A DNA stretch of 64,000 nt from WHSW01 sp963749365 (GCA_963749365.1 CAVVME010000003.1:1488001-1552000); one strand, 5' to 3'; numbered from the stretch's first letter, positions 49,670 to 57,984 are shown. Notes: a model not told the origin generated them from the letters alone. Numbers and translations are program-made.

Positions 49670-49690
49670 TGCCGGCGGCGCGAGCCGGCA
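49670..49690 (-). terminator. hairpin between ssb and rpsR
   Basis: TGCCGGC and GCCGGCA form a perfect 7-bp stem with a 7-nt loop in the ssb-rpsR gap. On the minus strand a TTTT run follows after 8 bases. It may be a partial terminator, an attenuator or an RNA processing site. Confidence 0.4.
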
Positions 49691-49717
49691 ATGATAGCCG
49701 CGCTGGAGTGAGCAGGT

Positions 49718-50182
49718 CTAGAACGGGATGTCGTCGTCCGAGGCGCCGACCGCAGCCGGCTCGGCGCTGTCGAAGTCCGAGGTGTCGGCGGGCACGTCCG
49801 ACTGGGCCTCGAAGCGACCGCCGTTCGACTCGCCGCCGCTGTCACGGCTGCCCAGGAACTGGACCGAGTTGGCGATGATCGAGACCGCCTGGCGCTTGCC
49901 CGAGCCGTCCTTGGCCTCCCACTCGCGCCAGTCGAGCCGGCCCTCGACCGCGACCGGACGCCCCTTCGACAGGTAGGTCGAGCAGTTCTCTCCCTGGGCC
50001 CCGAAAACGGTGACGTCGAAGTAGTTGGGCTTGTCGATCCAGTTCCCGTTCGCGTCCTTGCGGCGCGAGTTGACCGCCACCCGCATGTCGCAGACGCTCA
50101 TTCCGCTGCCGGTGCTGCGGAGCTCGGGATCGCGGGTCAGGTTCCCGGTGATCACGACTACGTTCACGTTCGAAGCTGCCAC
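49718..50182 (-). CDS. ssb: single-stranded DNA-binding protein
   Basis: This 154-residue SSB has an N-terminal OB fold (NVVVITGNLTRDPELRSTGS, VCDMRVAVNSRRKDANGN, YFDVTVFGAQGENCSTYLSK). A low-complexity linker of about 40 residues leads to the acidic C-terminal tip DDDIPF, which recruits repair and replication proteins. GTG 50182 gives a conventional N-terminus. Placed between rpsF and rpsR, it follows the widely conserved order. Confidence 0.95.
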   Translation of the reverse strand: MAASNVNVVVITGNLTRDPELRSTGSGMSVCDMRVAVNSRRKDANGNWIDKPNYFDVTVFGAQGENCSTYLSKGRPVAVEGRLDWREWEAKDGSGKRQAVSIIANSVQFLGSRDSGGESNGGRFEAQSDVPADTSDFDSAEPAAVGASDDDIPF

Positions 50183-50281
50183 TTGCTCTCTACCTCTCTC
50201 GATCGCTTGTCGGTACGAGTCTAAGACCGGCGGCGGCGCGTTCTCGCCCCCCGACGGGCGGCGAAGGCGGAAGCTGCGGCT

Positions 50282-50794
50282 TTACTCGGCGGGTGCGGAT
50301 GGCTCCGCGGGCGCCTCCGCGGGCGCTTCGGAGCCGGCGCCGGCGGCAACCGGCGGCTCGGCGGGCGGCGCGGGCGGAGGCGCGGGCGGCGGGTCCGGCT
50401 GATCGTCGCGTCCACGGCCCCCGGGGCCCCGTCGCCCACCCCCGCCCCGGCTCGGGCCGGAACTGGCCAGCGAGACCGGCGGCGGCGGCTCGATCACCGG
50501 CGACTCCGGCTCGACCTTGAAGATCCGGAAGCGCAGCACCCCGTCGGTGATCTTGAGGTTGTGATCGAGCTCGTCGAGCAGCGGGCTCTCGGTCGCAAAG
50601 CGGAAGAAGCGGTAATCGGCCTCGGTCCGCTGGTCGATCTCGTAGGCGAGCTTGCGCAACCCCCAGGCCTTCTCGGCTTTGAGGCTGCCCGCCTTCTCGA
50701 TCCGTCCTCGGGCATCCGTGGAGATCTGGTCGCGACGCTCGTCCGGCGCCTCCGGATCGAGCATCAGCACCAATTCGTATTCCGACACGCTCAT
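50282..50794 (-). CDS. rpsF: 30S ribosomal protein S6 with long Pro/Ala/Glu C-terminal extension
   Basis: The first 95 or so residues are a normal S6 (EYELVLMLDPEAPDERRDQI, WGLRKLAYEIDQRTEADYRF, LKITDGVLRFRIFKVE). Then about 70 more residues follow: a Gly/Arg-rich patch (RGGGGRRGPGGRGRDDQ) and a Pro/Ala/Glu tail. Most S6 proteins end soon after the core. E. coli S6 carries a modifiable Glu tail, but this one is much longer and disordered-looking. A TATAGT -10 lies 11 bases upstream, so this is the promoter-proximal gene of the rpsF-ssb-rpsR-rplI group. Confidence 0.93.
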   Translation of the reverse strand: MSVSEYELVLMLDPEAPDERRDQISTDARGRIEKAGSLKAEKAWGLRKLAYEIDQRTEADYRFFRFATESPLLDELDHNLKITDGVLRFRIFKVEPESPVIEPPPPVSLASSGPSRGGGGRRGPGGRGRDDQPDPPPAPPPAPPAEPPVAAGAGSEAPAEAPAEPSAPAE

Positions 50795-50802
50795 GGCGGC
50801 GG

Positions 50803-51435
50803 GTGACTATAGCGGGGGCCCGGAGCAGGGCGGCGGGGGCGCAAACCGCGCCCGCGGGCTTGTTCGAGATCGTGAGGCGCTCGCGAATCCGCTGGAGCAA
50901 CGTCGGCCGGGTGGCGGCCGGGCTCGTCGTCGTCGTCGGCCTGATCGTGCTCGTGCCCGGCCTACTCGCGCCGCGCGAGCCCGAGTCCCTGCCCGCCGAT
51001 GTCGGCCTCGCGACCGGGGCCGGCGACGCCTACGCCTACGTCGATCCCGAGCCGCGGGACGGGCGCGCCGCGGGCGAGGCCGGCGAACGGGGGCGCACAG
51101 CCCGGCCCGGCGCGGGTGATCAGCACCGGGAAGGTCCTGCGCGGCGCCGACGCAGGCCGGCCTCCGAGCCTGAGCGGGCGCCCGAGCCCGCCGCACCTGC
51201 GTCCGAGCCCGCGTCCGCGCCCACCCCTGCCCCGGCCATCGCGCCGGCGCCGGCCTCGCCATCGACGCCGGCAGCACCGCCGACTCCGCCCGCGGCGCCG
51301 GCGCCGGCGGATCAGCCGGACGAGCCTCCGCCACCCGACCGCGACCCGCCGGCCGAAGGCGACCCACCGGCTGAAGAACCGTCGCCCGGCCCGACCCAGT
51401 TCGGGTTCGAACAACGACCGCAAGGGAGTGAGTGA
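50803..51435 (+). CDS. membrane-anchored Pro/Ala/Glu-rich hypothetical protein
   Basis: In the 210-residue frame, a short cytoplasmic start is followed by one hydrophobic helix (VGRVAAGLVVVVGLIVLVPG, about 35-54). A long low-complexity exterior of Pro, Ala, Glu and Arg runs from about 90 to 200 (APTPAPAIAPAPASPSTP). It looks like a periplasmic or wall-spanning spacer, with no folded domain visible. GTG 50803 lies inside the rpsF promoter, so TTG 50862 (start LFEIVRRSRIRW) is a likely alternative. Its stop overlaps the start of the next secreted protein, suggesting co-expression. Confidence 0.55.
   Translation: MTIAGARSRAAGAQTAPAGLFEIVRRSRIRWSNVGRVAAGLVVVVGLIVLVPGLLAPREPESLPADVGLATGAGDAYAYVDPEPRDGRAAGEAGERGRTARPGAGDQHREGPARRRRRPASEPERAPEPAAPASEPASAPTPAPAIAPAPASPSTPAAPPTPPAAPAPADQPDEPPPPDRDPPAEGDPPAEEPSPGPTQFGFEQRPQGSE
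50806..50811 (-). promoter_or_regulatory. candidate -10 of rpsF (TATAGT)
   Basis: On the minus strand TATAGT is one base off consensus and lies 11 bases before the rpsF ATG. That gives at most a few untranslated bases. Confidence 0.5.
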
Positions 51436-53009
51436 TGCAGGATCGCCGAACCGCCCGCAACGCCCCGCATCGGGTCAGCCGCCCACTCGCGATCGCGATC
51501 GCGCTGCTGATCGCCGCCGCGACGGCGCTCCTGGGCGCACAGCGCGCGGACGCCGGTTCCTACGTGGTCAGCCAGTGCAGCGCCCAGAACCCGAGCGCCG
51601 GCCAGGCGAGCTGGGAGCGCACCAGCGGCCATTACCGCGGCCGCTCGGGATGCGGGACGTCCGGCGGCCTCGCGGTCTTTCACGACGCGGCCGAGTCCGG
51701 GCTCTGGGATTACGGGGCCTGGGTCTGGCGCGCGCCGCAGGGCACCGTCTTCACCAGCGTGCAGGCGAACGCAAGCCTCACCTACCAGGCGGGCCACCGC
51801 GGCCAGCTCGTCGTCACCCGCCCCGGGGGCGCCCTGGTCGGGTTCGGGGCCGAGCACGCGGACTTCCGCGTCCACTCGATCGAGGGCGAGTTCACCCAGT
51901 TTCACAGCTGGCTGCGCTGCGTCGCCCCGGGCGCCGGCAGGCCGTGCGGGCGCGCCGGCTCGGAGAGCGGCCACGCCTACGTCCGCGGCGTCTTCCTGCG
52001 CACCGAGGACCGTGTCGCGCCGACCGTCGAGCTCAGCGGCGGATCGCTGCTCGCCGACCCGGTCGTGCGCGGGGGCCGGGAGCTGGCGTTCACGGTCGCC
52101 GACGCCGGCAGCGGCGTGCGCAGGGTCTATCTCGAGGCGAACGGCGCGCCGCTCAGCGACGACGTCCGCAACTGCGCGATCGCCGACGGGTTCGCGACCG
52201 CGCTCCGCCCCTGCCCGGCAAGTGGCGCCGCCTCGACCGCGGTGCCGACCGCCGACCCGTCCTTCGCCACCGGCCCGAACGTGATCGATGCGTGCGCCGA
52301 GGACCTGGCGCTCGACGGAGCGCCGCACCGCACCTGCCGCCGCGCTGCGATCTGGGTCGACAACGCCTGCCCCGGCTCCGCTGTGCCGGCGACCGGGCTC
52401 AGCGCCGGCTTCGAGGGCGGCGGGACCACCACCGTGCGCTCGGATCGGTCCGCGCTCCTGCACGGCCGCGTCACCGGTCGCTCCGGACCGGTCGCCGGGG
52501 CGACCGTCTGTGCCCTGACCAGGGGCCGGATCGCCGGCGCGCCGATCGTCGTCGCCGCGCTGGCCACCAGCGGGCCCGATGGTCGCTACGAGCTCGAGCT
52601 GCCGCCCGGGCCCGGGCGCGACGTGTTCGTACACCACGCCTTCGGCGATCGCGTGATCGCGCGACACGACCTCGGCCTGCGCTCGATCGTCCGCCCCACC
52701 CTCACCGTCGACCCCGGCCAGGCGCAAGCCGGCGACCGGCTCGGCTTCAGCGGCAGGCTGCCCGGGCCGGCCTGCGGCGATCGTCTGGTCAAGGTCCAAG
52801 CGCGGATCGGCCGGCGACGCTGGCAGGTGTTCCGCACCGACCGCACCGATGCCGGCTGCGGATTCGCGGCCCGTTACAGGCTGCGCGAGACGCGCAGCGC
52901 GAAGCGCTATCGGTTCCGAGTGTTGGTCCCAGAGCAGGCCGGCTATCCGTACGAGCCCGGCTACTCGGCGCTGGTCACGGTCAGGATCGAGCGGCCGCAA
53001 CGCGGCTGA
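51432..53009 (+). CDS. large secreted protein with Ig/carboxypeptidase-regulatory-like repeats
   Basis: This 525-residue protein has a signal peptide at about residues 17-41 (cleavage after RADA). A Cys-containing N-terminal domain follows (YVVSQCSAQNPSAG, SWERTSGHYRG). A jelly-roll-like region with RVHSIEGEFTQFHSW comes next, then a bacterial Ig-like segment VAPTVELSGGSLL with DAGSGVRRVYLEANG. The C-terminal part has a CNA-B/carboxypeptidase-regulatory-like strand set (VAGATVCALTRG, DGRYELELPPGPG). It is an exported surface protein of unknown ligand. GTG 51432 or ATG 51435 are equivalent. It overlaps the preceding gene by 4 bases. Confidence 0.72.
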   Translation: MMQDRRTARNAPHRVSRPLAIAIALLIAAATALLGAQRADAGSYVVSQCSAQNPSAGQASWERTSGHYRGRSGCGTSGGLAVFHDAAESGLWDYGAWVWRAPQGTVFTSVQANASLTYQAGHRGQLVVTRPGGALVGFGAEHADFRVHSIEGEFTQFHSWLRCVAPGAGRPCGRAGSESGHAYVRGVFLRTEDRVAPTVELSGGSLLADPVVRGGRELAFTVADAGSGVRRVYLEANGAPLSDDVRNCAIADGFATALRPCPASGAASTAVPTADPSFATGPNVIDACAEDLALDGAPHRTCRRAAIWVDNACPGSAVPATGLSAGFEGGGTTTVRSDRSALLHGRVTGRSGPVAGATVCALTRGRIAGAPIVVAALATSGPDGRYELELPPGPGRDVFVHHAFGDRVIARHDLGLRSIVRPTLTVDPGQAQAGDRLGFSGRLPGPACGDRLVKVQARIGRRRWQVFRTDRTDAGCGFAARYRLRETRSAKRYRFRVLVPEQAGYPYEPGYSALVTVRIERPQRG

Positions 53010-53021
53010 GCCGCCCGGGGC

Positions 53022-54482
53022 TCAGGCCGTCGTCGCGGCGTGCTTGGCGCGGATGTCGGCGAGCTGCTCGGAGATCCAGACGCCGGGATCGCGGTCGCGA
53101 ACGATCTCGCGCAGCCTGGACGCACGCAGGTGGCGCTCCTCGGAGTCCATCGTCAGGGCCCGGTAGATCGTGTCCGCCTGCTCCTGGATGTCGAACGGGT
53201 TGACCGACAGGGTGCAGTCGCCGAGCTCCTCGTGGGCGCCTGTGTTCTCGGAGAGCAGCACGACCCCGTCACGGGTGTTGACCGCGGGCGCCTCCTTGGC
53301 GACCAGGTTCATCCCGTCGAACAGCGAGTTGACCATCAGCAGGTCGAAGTGCTTGTAACGGGCCACCGCCTCATGGAAGTTCTCGTAGATGCGCAGGTCG
53401 ATCGGCATCCAGTCGGTGGTCCCGTGGCGGTGGTTGACGACCGCGACCAGGGCCTCGATCCGCTCCAGGTACTCCGCGTACTGGGGCACGTCCTGTCGCG
53501 AGGGCTGCAGGTGGGCGACGAAGGTCACCCGCTCGCGGAACTCCGGGTGCTGCTGGAGGAAGGTGTCGAAGGCGGTGAACCCGCGCAGGACGTTCTTCGA
53601 CAGGTCGGCGCGGTCGACCCGGAGGATCAGGTGGTCGCGGCGGCGTCGCAGCAGCTCCCGCTCGTACTCGGCCACCTCCTCGGAGGCGGCGACGCGCTCG
53701 AGCCGGGCCGCGTCGATCCCAAGCGGGTAGGCGCGGACCCAGGTCTCGCGGCCGGAATGCACCACCGCTCCGCGCTCGTAGTCGACCTCGAGCTCCATCA
53801 GCTCCCGGCAGCAGTGGAGGAAGTTGCGGCAGTAGGCGGTGGTGTGGAAGCCGATGATGTCGTTGGCGAGCAGGCCGCGGTAGATCGGCTCGCGCATCCG
53901 CCCCGGGAGGATCCGCCAGCTGTCGGGCTGCGACCACGGGATGTGGACGAAGTGCTGCAGGAAGGCGTCGGGGCGGGCCTCCCGGACCAGCCCCGGACAG
54001 GTGTAGAGGTGGTAGTCGTGAAACATCACCAGCGGCTCGTCCCGGCCCTCGATCCGCTCCACCACCGCCTCGGCGATGTCGCGGTTGATCGCCTCGTAGC
54101 CCACGTCCCAGGCGTCGGATTCCTCTTGGCGGATGTCGGGCGCGTTGGAGAGGTCCCAGAGGTAATGCTGGATGAACCACAGGATCGGGTTGGCGATCAC
54201 GTTGTAGAAGCGGTCGTAAGCGGCAGGGTCGCTCTCGACCAGGCAGACCTCGTAGGAGACCCCGTCGAGCTCGACGGCGATCGGCTCGTCGCCCGCCTCG
54301 CGGGCGACGACCGCGTCCTCCTCGGTCATCGTCGAGGCGACCCAGAGCGCCCCGCGATGTGCGACCAGCCCGGTCAGGGCGGTGACCAGTCCGCCCCCGC
54401 CGCGCTGAACCACGCGCTCTCCGTCGACCCGCTCGAACTGCGCCGGCCCGCGGTTGGAGACGATCACGAGCTTGTCGTCCAT
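53022..54482 (-). CDS. otsA: trehalose-6-phosphate synthase (GT20)
   Basis: OtsA joins glucose from a nucleotide sugar to glucose-6-phosphate, giving trehalose-6-phosphate. It is 486 residues. Motifs are VIVSNRGP with RGGGGLVTALTGL at the N-terminus (donor loop), VMFHDYHLYTCPGLV and FVHIPWSQPDSWRILPG. LLANDIIGFHTTAYCRNFL and VNSLFDGMNLVAKE follow, with LLSENTGAHEELG in the C-terminal Rossmann domain. ATG 54482 begins 20 bases past the TreT-like stop, in the same direction. No otsB-type phosphatase is in the window. Confidence 0.92.
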   Translation of the reverse strand: MDDKLVIVSNRGPAQFERVDGERVVQRGGGGLVTALTGLVAHRGALWVASTMTEEDAVVAREAGDEPIAVELDGVSYEVCLVESDPAAYDRFYNVIANPILWFIQHYLWDLSNAPDIRQEESDAWDVGYEAINRDIAEAVVERIEGRDEPLVMFHDYHLYTCPGLVREARPDAFLQHFVHIPWSQPDSWRILPGRMREPIYRGLLANDIIGFHTTAYCRNFLHCCRELMELEVDYERGAVVHSGRETWVRAYPLGIDAARLERVAASEEVAEYERELLRRRRDHLILRVDRADLSKNVLRGFTAFDTFLQQHPEFRERVTFVAHLQPSRQDVPQYAEYLERIEALVAVVNHRHGTTDWMPIDLRIYENFHEAVARYKHFDLLMVNSLFDGMNLVAKEAPAVNTRDGVVLLSENTGAHEELGDCTLSVNPFDIQEQADTIYRALTMDSEERHLRASRLREIVRDRDPGVWISEQLADIRAKHAATTA

Positions 54483-54502
54483 CTGCAGGCCTCTAGCCGG
54501 CT

Positions 54503-55738
54503 TCAGATCTCGAGCTCGGTGAACAGATCGAGCCAGTCTCGCAGCAGTCGGGGGGTGAGGAAGTGCTCCCGCGCGTGCTCCTTGCCGACCCGGCCGAGAT
54601 ACTTCCCCAGGCCCGGGTCCTCGAGGATCTCGACCGTGCGCTGCGCCGCCTCCTGCGGCGAGCCGACGAGAAAGCCCGAGACGCCGTCCTCGATCTGCAG
54701 CGGGATCCCGCCGACGTCGCCACCGATCGTCGGCCGGCCCTTCCACTGCGCCTCGGTGACGGTGAGCCCGAAGCCCTCGCGAATCGACTTCTGCATGCAG
54801 ACGTCGGCCTGCGACTGAAACGCGTTGACCTCGATCGCGCCGACGTTGTTGAGGTTGTTGAGGATCTTGATGTCGGGGTCACCGTCGGCGTGGCGGAAGG
54901 TGCGCTGAAAGAACTCCCAGCCCTCCGGGTCGTCAGTCGCCATCGAGCCGACCAAGGCGAGCTGGGCGTCGGCGACCGAGCGCTTGACCTCGCGAAAGGC
55001 GTCGATCACCCCGATCGGGTCCTTCCACGGATCAAAGCGCGAGACCTGGCAGACGAGCGGGCGGTCGGTGTCGATCCCGAACTGATCGCAGACGTAGGCC
55101 GCGTCCTCGGGCGAGAGCGCCATGTTCTTCGGCGACAGCGGGTCGATCGCTGGCGGACAGATCTTGCGAATCCCGCCGTCGAGGTCGGTCGGCACGTACT
55201 GCTCGCGATGCCAGACGGTGGCGTCATAGCCGGTGATCAGCGGCTCGAGCCGGGCCAGGGTCGAGGGGTTGGGCGTCGAGAGGTCGATGTGGCAGCGCCA
55301 GATCCACCGCCGCGCCTTCTCGGGCGCCGCCTGTCGGAGGCCGGCCGGCTGTGGGTCGTGGACGATGATCACGTCCCATTCCTCCTCCAGCCCCTGCGCG
55401 TTCATCACGTTGTAGGCCTCGAACACCTCCCACTGCTGGTCGGAGATCGACTCCGGGTCGCCCTGGAGCGAGTTGTGCATCAGCTTGGTGACGTTGAAGA
55501 AGTCCTCGCGGCCGAGGATCACCTGCCAGTGCACGTCGAGCCCCGCGTCGCGCATCAGCGGGACCAGCGTGTAGAGGATCTCCGAGACCCCGCCGCCAAA
55601 CGCCGTCGCGCTCACGTGCAGCACCCGCTTGCCCTTCAGCGCCTCGGCGAGCCCGCGGATCTGCTCGATCAGCCCTCGTCCGGCGATATGCGTGTAGTCG
55701 GCGAGCGACTTCTGGCCTAGCGCGACCTCCTGGAGCAC
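54503..55738 (-). CDS. GT4 glycosyltransferase, trehalose synthase (TreT)-like
   Basis: This 411-residue protein has a GT-B fold. Its N-terminus has HVSATAFGGGVSEILYTLVP and VIIVHDPQPAGL. The C-terminal nucleotide-sugar domain has VCQVSRFDPWKDPIGVIDAF, FQSQADVCMQKSIREGFGLT and GGDVGGIPLQIEDGVSGFLV. This set is that of TreT, which makes trehalose directly from NDP-glucose and glucose, and of related glucosyltransferases. With otsA next door, two independent trehalose routes may be encoded together, or the GT4 enzyme has a different acceptor. GTG 55738 has TAGTTT six bases upstream. Confidence 0.85.
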   Translation of the reverse strand: MLQEVALGQKSLADYTHIAGRGLIEQIRGLAEALKGKRVLHVSATAFGGGVSEILYTLVPLMRDAGLDVHWQVILGREDFFNVTKLMHNSLQGDPESISDQQWEVFEAYNVMNAQGLEEEWDVIIVHDPQPAGLRQAAPEKARRWIWRCHIDLSTPNPSTLARLEPLITGYDATVWHREQYVPTDLDGGIRKICPPAIDPLSPKNMALSPEDAAYVCDQFGIDTDRPLVCQVSRFDPWKDPIGVIDAFREVKRSVADAQLALVGSMATDDPEGWEFFQRTFRHADGDPDIKILNNLNNVGAIEVNAFQSQADVCMQKSIREGFGLTVTEAQWKGRPTIGGDVGGIPLQIEDGVSGFLVGSPQEAAQRTVEILEDPGLGKYLGRVGKEHAREHFLTPRLLRDWLDLFTELEI

Positions 55739-55744
55739 GCGGCC

Positions 55745-55750
55745 AAACTA
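55745..55750 (-). promoter_or_regulatory. candidate -10 (TAGTTT), leaderless layout
   Basis: The minus-strand TAGTTT ends six bases before GTG 55738 and overlaps the stop codon of the upstream phosphatase gene. Confidence 0.3.
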
Positions 55751-56683
55751 CCTAACGGTTGCCGCGAGCCGCTCGATGCCGCGTTCGATCGAGGCCAGGA
55801 TCGCGGCGTGCAGGTCGCGGTTGGCGGCGGCGATGCAGGAGATCTGGAACTCGGCCCCGGAGCCGAGCAGGGGGCGATTCGCGAGCGAGGCGCCGTAGGC
55901 ATCGCTGACCACCGCGCCCGCCTCCTCGAGGCAGAGGGCCGCCGCGGCGAGGTCGTAGGGGCTGTTGTTGAGAACCGCGCCCCCGCCGACGCGCTCGAAG
56001 CGCTCCCGCATCCCCGGCACGTCGGCGATCATCCGCGGCCCGGGCTCGACGTAGGCGTCGAGCTGGCCGGTGGCGATCCTGGTCATGTCGTAGCTGGCCG
56101 AGCCGAGGTCGAAGGTCCCGCCGCCGACCGAGGAGGCGTCGAGCAGCTCGGCGAGCACCTCGATCGTCTCGCGGGCGGGACGGCCGCGCAGCCCGTAGCT
56201 CCAGAACATCCGCGAGAGGTCGCCGTTGGCCGACAGCGCGGGGGCGGGATCGAGGCCGCCGCCGCGCTCGGCGTAAAGGCAGGCTCCCGACTTGAGCTCG
56301 ACCACGCAGCCCGCGCTCACGTCGCCGATCGTCGGCTCGCCGTCGCCGAGCTCGGCGAGCGCGACCGAGACGCAGGCCGCCTCGAAGCCCGCCATCGCCG
56401 GCCGGGTGCCGTCGATCGGGTCGACGATCAGCACCCAGCGCGGGACACCGGCCGGGACGACCAGGCCGCGGTCCTCGGAGTAGAAGGCGAGCTCCGGAGC
56501 GCGGTCGGCGAGGAACTCCTCCATGAACGACTCCGCCTGCTCGTCGATCGCGAAGGTGACGTCACCACCGAACCCCGCCCCGGCGTGGGCGCGCCCGGCG
56601 TGGCTGCCGAGCCGGGGCGCGATCTCCTCGCGTAGGGCCAGCGCCAGCTCGCGGCCGATCCGGCGAGCTTCGCCGCCGGTCAA
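55748..56683 (-). CDS. inositol-monophosphatase-family phosphatase
   Basis: This 311-residue Mg-dependent sugar/inositol phosphatase fold has the first metal Glu in FYSEDRGL. The hallmark VDPIDGTRPA holds the second metal site, with the C-terminal Asp in YDLAAAALCLEEAGAVVSD. Family members act on inositol phosphates, fructose-1,6-bisphosphate, PAP or other sugar phosphates. It is ATG-overlapped with the HtrA-like gene upstream and runs straight into the trehalose genes (9 bases). Acting as the missing trehalose-6-phosphate phosphatase is possible, but that activity normally belongs to HAD enzymes, so this is conjecture. Confidence 0.85.
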   Translation of the reverse strand: MTGGEARRIGRELALALREEIAPRLGSHAGRAHAGAGFGGDVTFAIDEQAESFMEEFLADRAPELAFYSEDRGLVVPAGVPRWVLIVDPIDGTRPAMAGFEAACVSVALAELGDGEPTIGDVSAGCVVELKSGACLYAERGGGLDPAPALSANGDLSRMFWSYGLRGRPARETIEVLAELLDASSVGGGTFDLGSASYDMTRIATGQLDAYVEPGPRMIADVPGMRERFERVGGGAVLNNSPYDLAAAALCLEEAGAVVSDAYGASLANRPLLGSGAEFQISCIAAANRDLHAAILASIERGIERLAATVR

Positions 56684-57876
56684 CTGTCGATCTCGCTCGG
56701 GCGCTCCCCGAGCTCGACCTCGATCTGCTCGGACTCGCCGTCGCGGATCACGTCCAAGGTCACGTGATCGCCCGGGTCGAGCAGCGAGATTCGCCGGGGC
56801 AGGTCCGCCTCGCCCTTGATCGGCTCGCCGTCGAGGGCGACGATCACGTCGCCGCCGGCGTCGACCTGTCGGCCCTGAAAGCGGATCGTGCTGTCGCCCC
56901 CCCGTAGCCCCGCCGTGTCGGCCGGACCGTCGGCCACGACCTCGGTGACGATTGCCCCGGTCTCGACATCGAGCTCGAGCCGCTCCGCGAGCTGCGGGTA
57001 GAGCGGCTGGGTCGTCACCCCCGCGTAGGCGTAGGAGACCTCGCCGTCGTCGCGCAGGTCCTCGAGCGAACGCTCGGCGAGGTCGATCGGAACGGCGAAG
57101 CCCACCCCCTCGTTGCCGCCCGAGGTGGTGTTGATCTGCTGGTTGATCCCGACCACCTCGCCCTCGGCGTCGAGCAGCGGGCCGCCGGAGTTGCCGGGGT
57201 TGATCGAGGCGTCGGTCTGGATCGCGCCCTCGATCCGGAAGTCGGTCAGCGACTGAATCGAGCGGTCCGAGGCCGAGACGACGCCGACCGAGAGCGACTG
57301 CTCCTGTCCGAACGGGCTCCCGATCGCCGCCACCCCGTCGCCGACCGCGACGTCTGTCTCCGAGCCGAGCGGCAGCGGGCGCAGGTCGAGGCCCTCGGGG
57401 TCGACGCGGAGCAGGGCGACGTCGGCGAACGGGTCGAAGCCGATGATCTCTGCCTCGACCTGGTTCAGGTCGGGGAACTGGACGTAGACCTCCCTCGCCG
57501 CGTCGAGCGGGCCGATCTGGGCGCCGGCCGTGCTCGCGTTGGTAACCACGTGCGCGTTGGTGAGGATCTCGCCCTGATCGGAGATCACGAAGCCGGACCC
57601 CTGGCCCTCGCCGCCTCCGCCGCCGAGTACGTCAGAGCCCGAGTCGCCGATGATCGAGCGCACCGTGACCACTCCCGGCGCGGCGCGCTGGTAGATCGCG
57701 TGCGAATCGAACGCCGGATTGGACTGCTCGACGACGTCCTCGCGCGTGTCGAGCACGCCGGCGTCGGCGCCCTCGGTCGCGGGGACGGTCGTGGTCTCGG
57801 TCTCGCCGCCGCCGCAGGACGCGAGCGCGAGCAGCGCGGCCGTCAGCAGGGTGGTCGGAATCGCGAATCGGCGCAT
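56680..57876 (-). CDS. HtrA/DegP-like serine protease lipoprotein with PDZ domain
   Basis: This extracytoplasmic quality-control protease is 398 residues. The N-terminus is a lipoprotein signal (LLALASC, Cys near 21). The trypsin-like domain has catalytic His in ILTNAHVV, Asp in DPFADVALLRVD and Ser in INPGNSGGPLLD. A C-terminal PDZ domain (about 295-390) includes VADGPADTAGLRGGDSTI and DVIVALDGEPIKG. ATG 57876 is chosen over ATG 57888 because the -10 TATGCT overlaps the latter and lies seven bases from the former. It is first of a unit with the phosphatase. Confidence 0.92.
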   Translation of the reverse strand: MRRFAIPTTLLTAALLALASCGGGETETTTVPATEGADAGVLDTREDVVEQSNPAFDSHAIYQRAAPGVVTVRSIIGDSGSDVLGGGGGEGQGSGFVISDQGEILTNAHVVTNASTAGAQIGPLDAAREVYVQFPDLNQVEAEIIGFDPFADVALLRVDPEGLDLRPLPLGSETDVAVGDGVAAIGSPFGQEQSLSVGVVSASDRSIQSLTDFRIEGAIQTDASINPGNSGGPLLDAEGEVVGINQQINTTSGGNEGVGFAVPIDLAERSLEDLRDDGEVSYAYAGVTTQPLYPQLAERLELDVETGAIVTEVVADGPADTAGLRGGDSTIRFQGRQVDAGGDVIVALDGEPIKGEADLPRRISLLDPGDHVTLDVIRDGESEQIEVELGERPSEIDS

Positions 57877-57883
57877 CGCGATC

Positions 57884-57889
57884 AGCATA
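57884..57889 (-). promoter_or_regulatory. candidate -10 (TATGCT), leaderless layout
   Basis: On the minus strand TATGCT plus seven bases precedes ATG 57876 of the HtrA-like gene. Confidence 0.4.
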
Positions 57890-57971
57890 CGCAGGCCGCC
57901 GCCGGGCCCACGAGCCTGTCCGGCGCCGTGCAGTCACCGCACATGCGCGGCGTGGATTCGACGTTTGCAGG

Positions 57972-57977
57972 CAAGAT
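57972..57977 (+). promoter_or_regulatory. candidate -10 (CAAGAT), leaderless layout
   Basis: CAAGAT plus seven bases (GGGGTGA) precedes ATG 57985. The GGGGTGA could instead be a Shine-Dalgarno site, so leaderless status is uncertain. Confidence 0.3.
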
Positions 57978-57984
57978 GGGGTGA

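Noticed and set aside
53040..54818. Long plus-strand open frame of about 590 codons
   Set aside because: It lies antisense to otsA and has biased Val/Asp/Arg composition with no motif. A byproduct of high GC codon bias.
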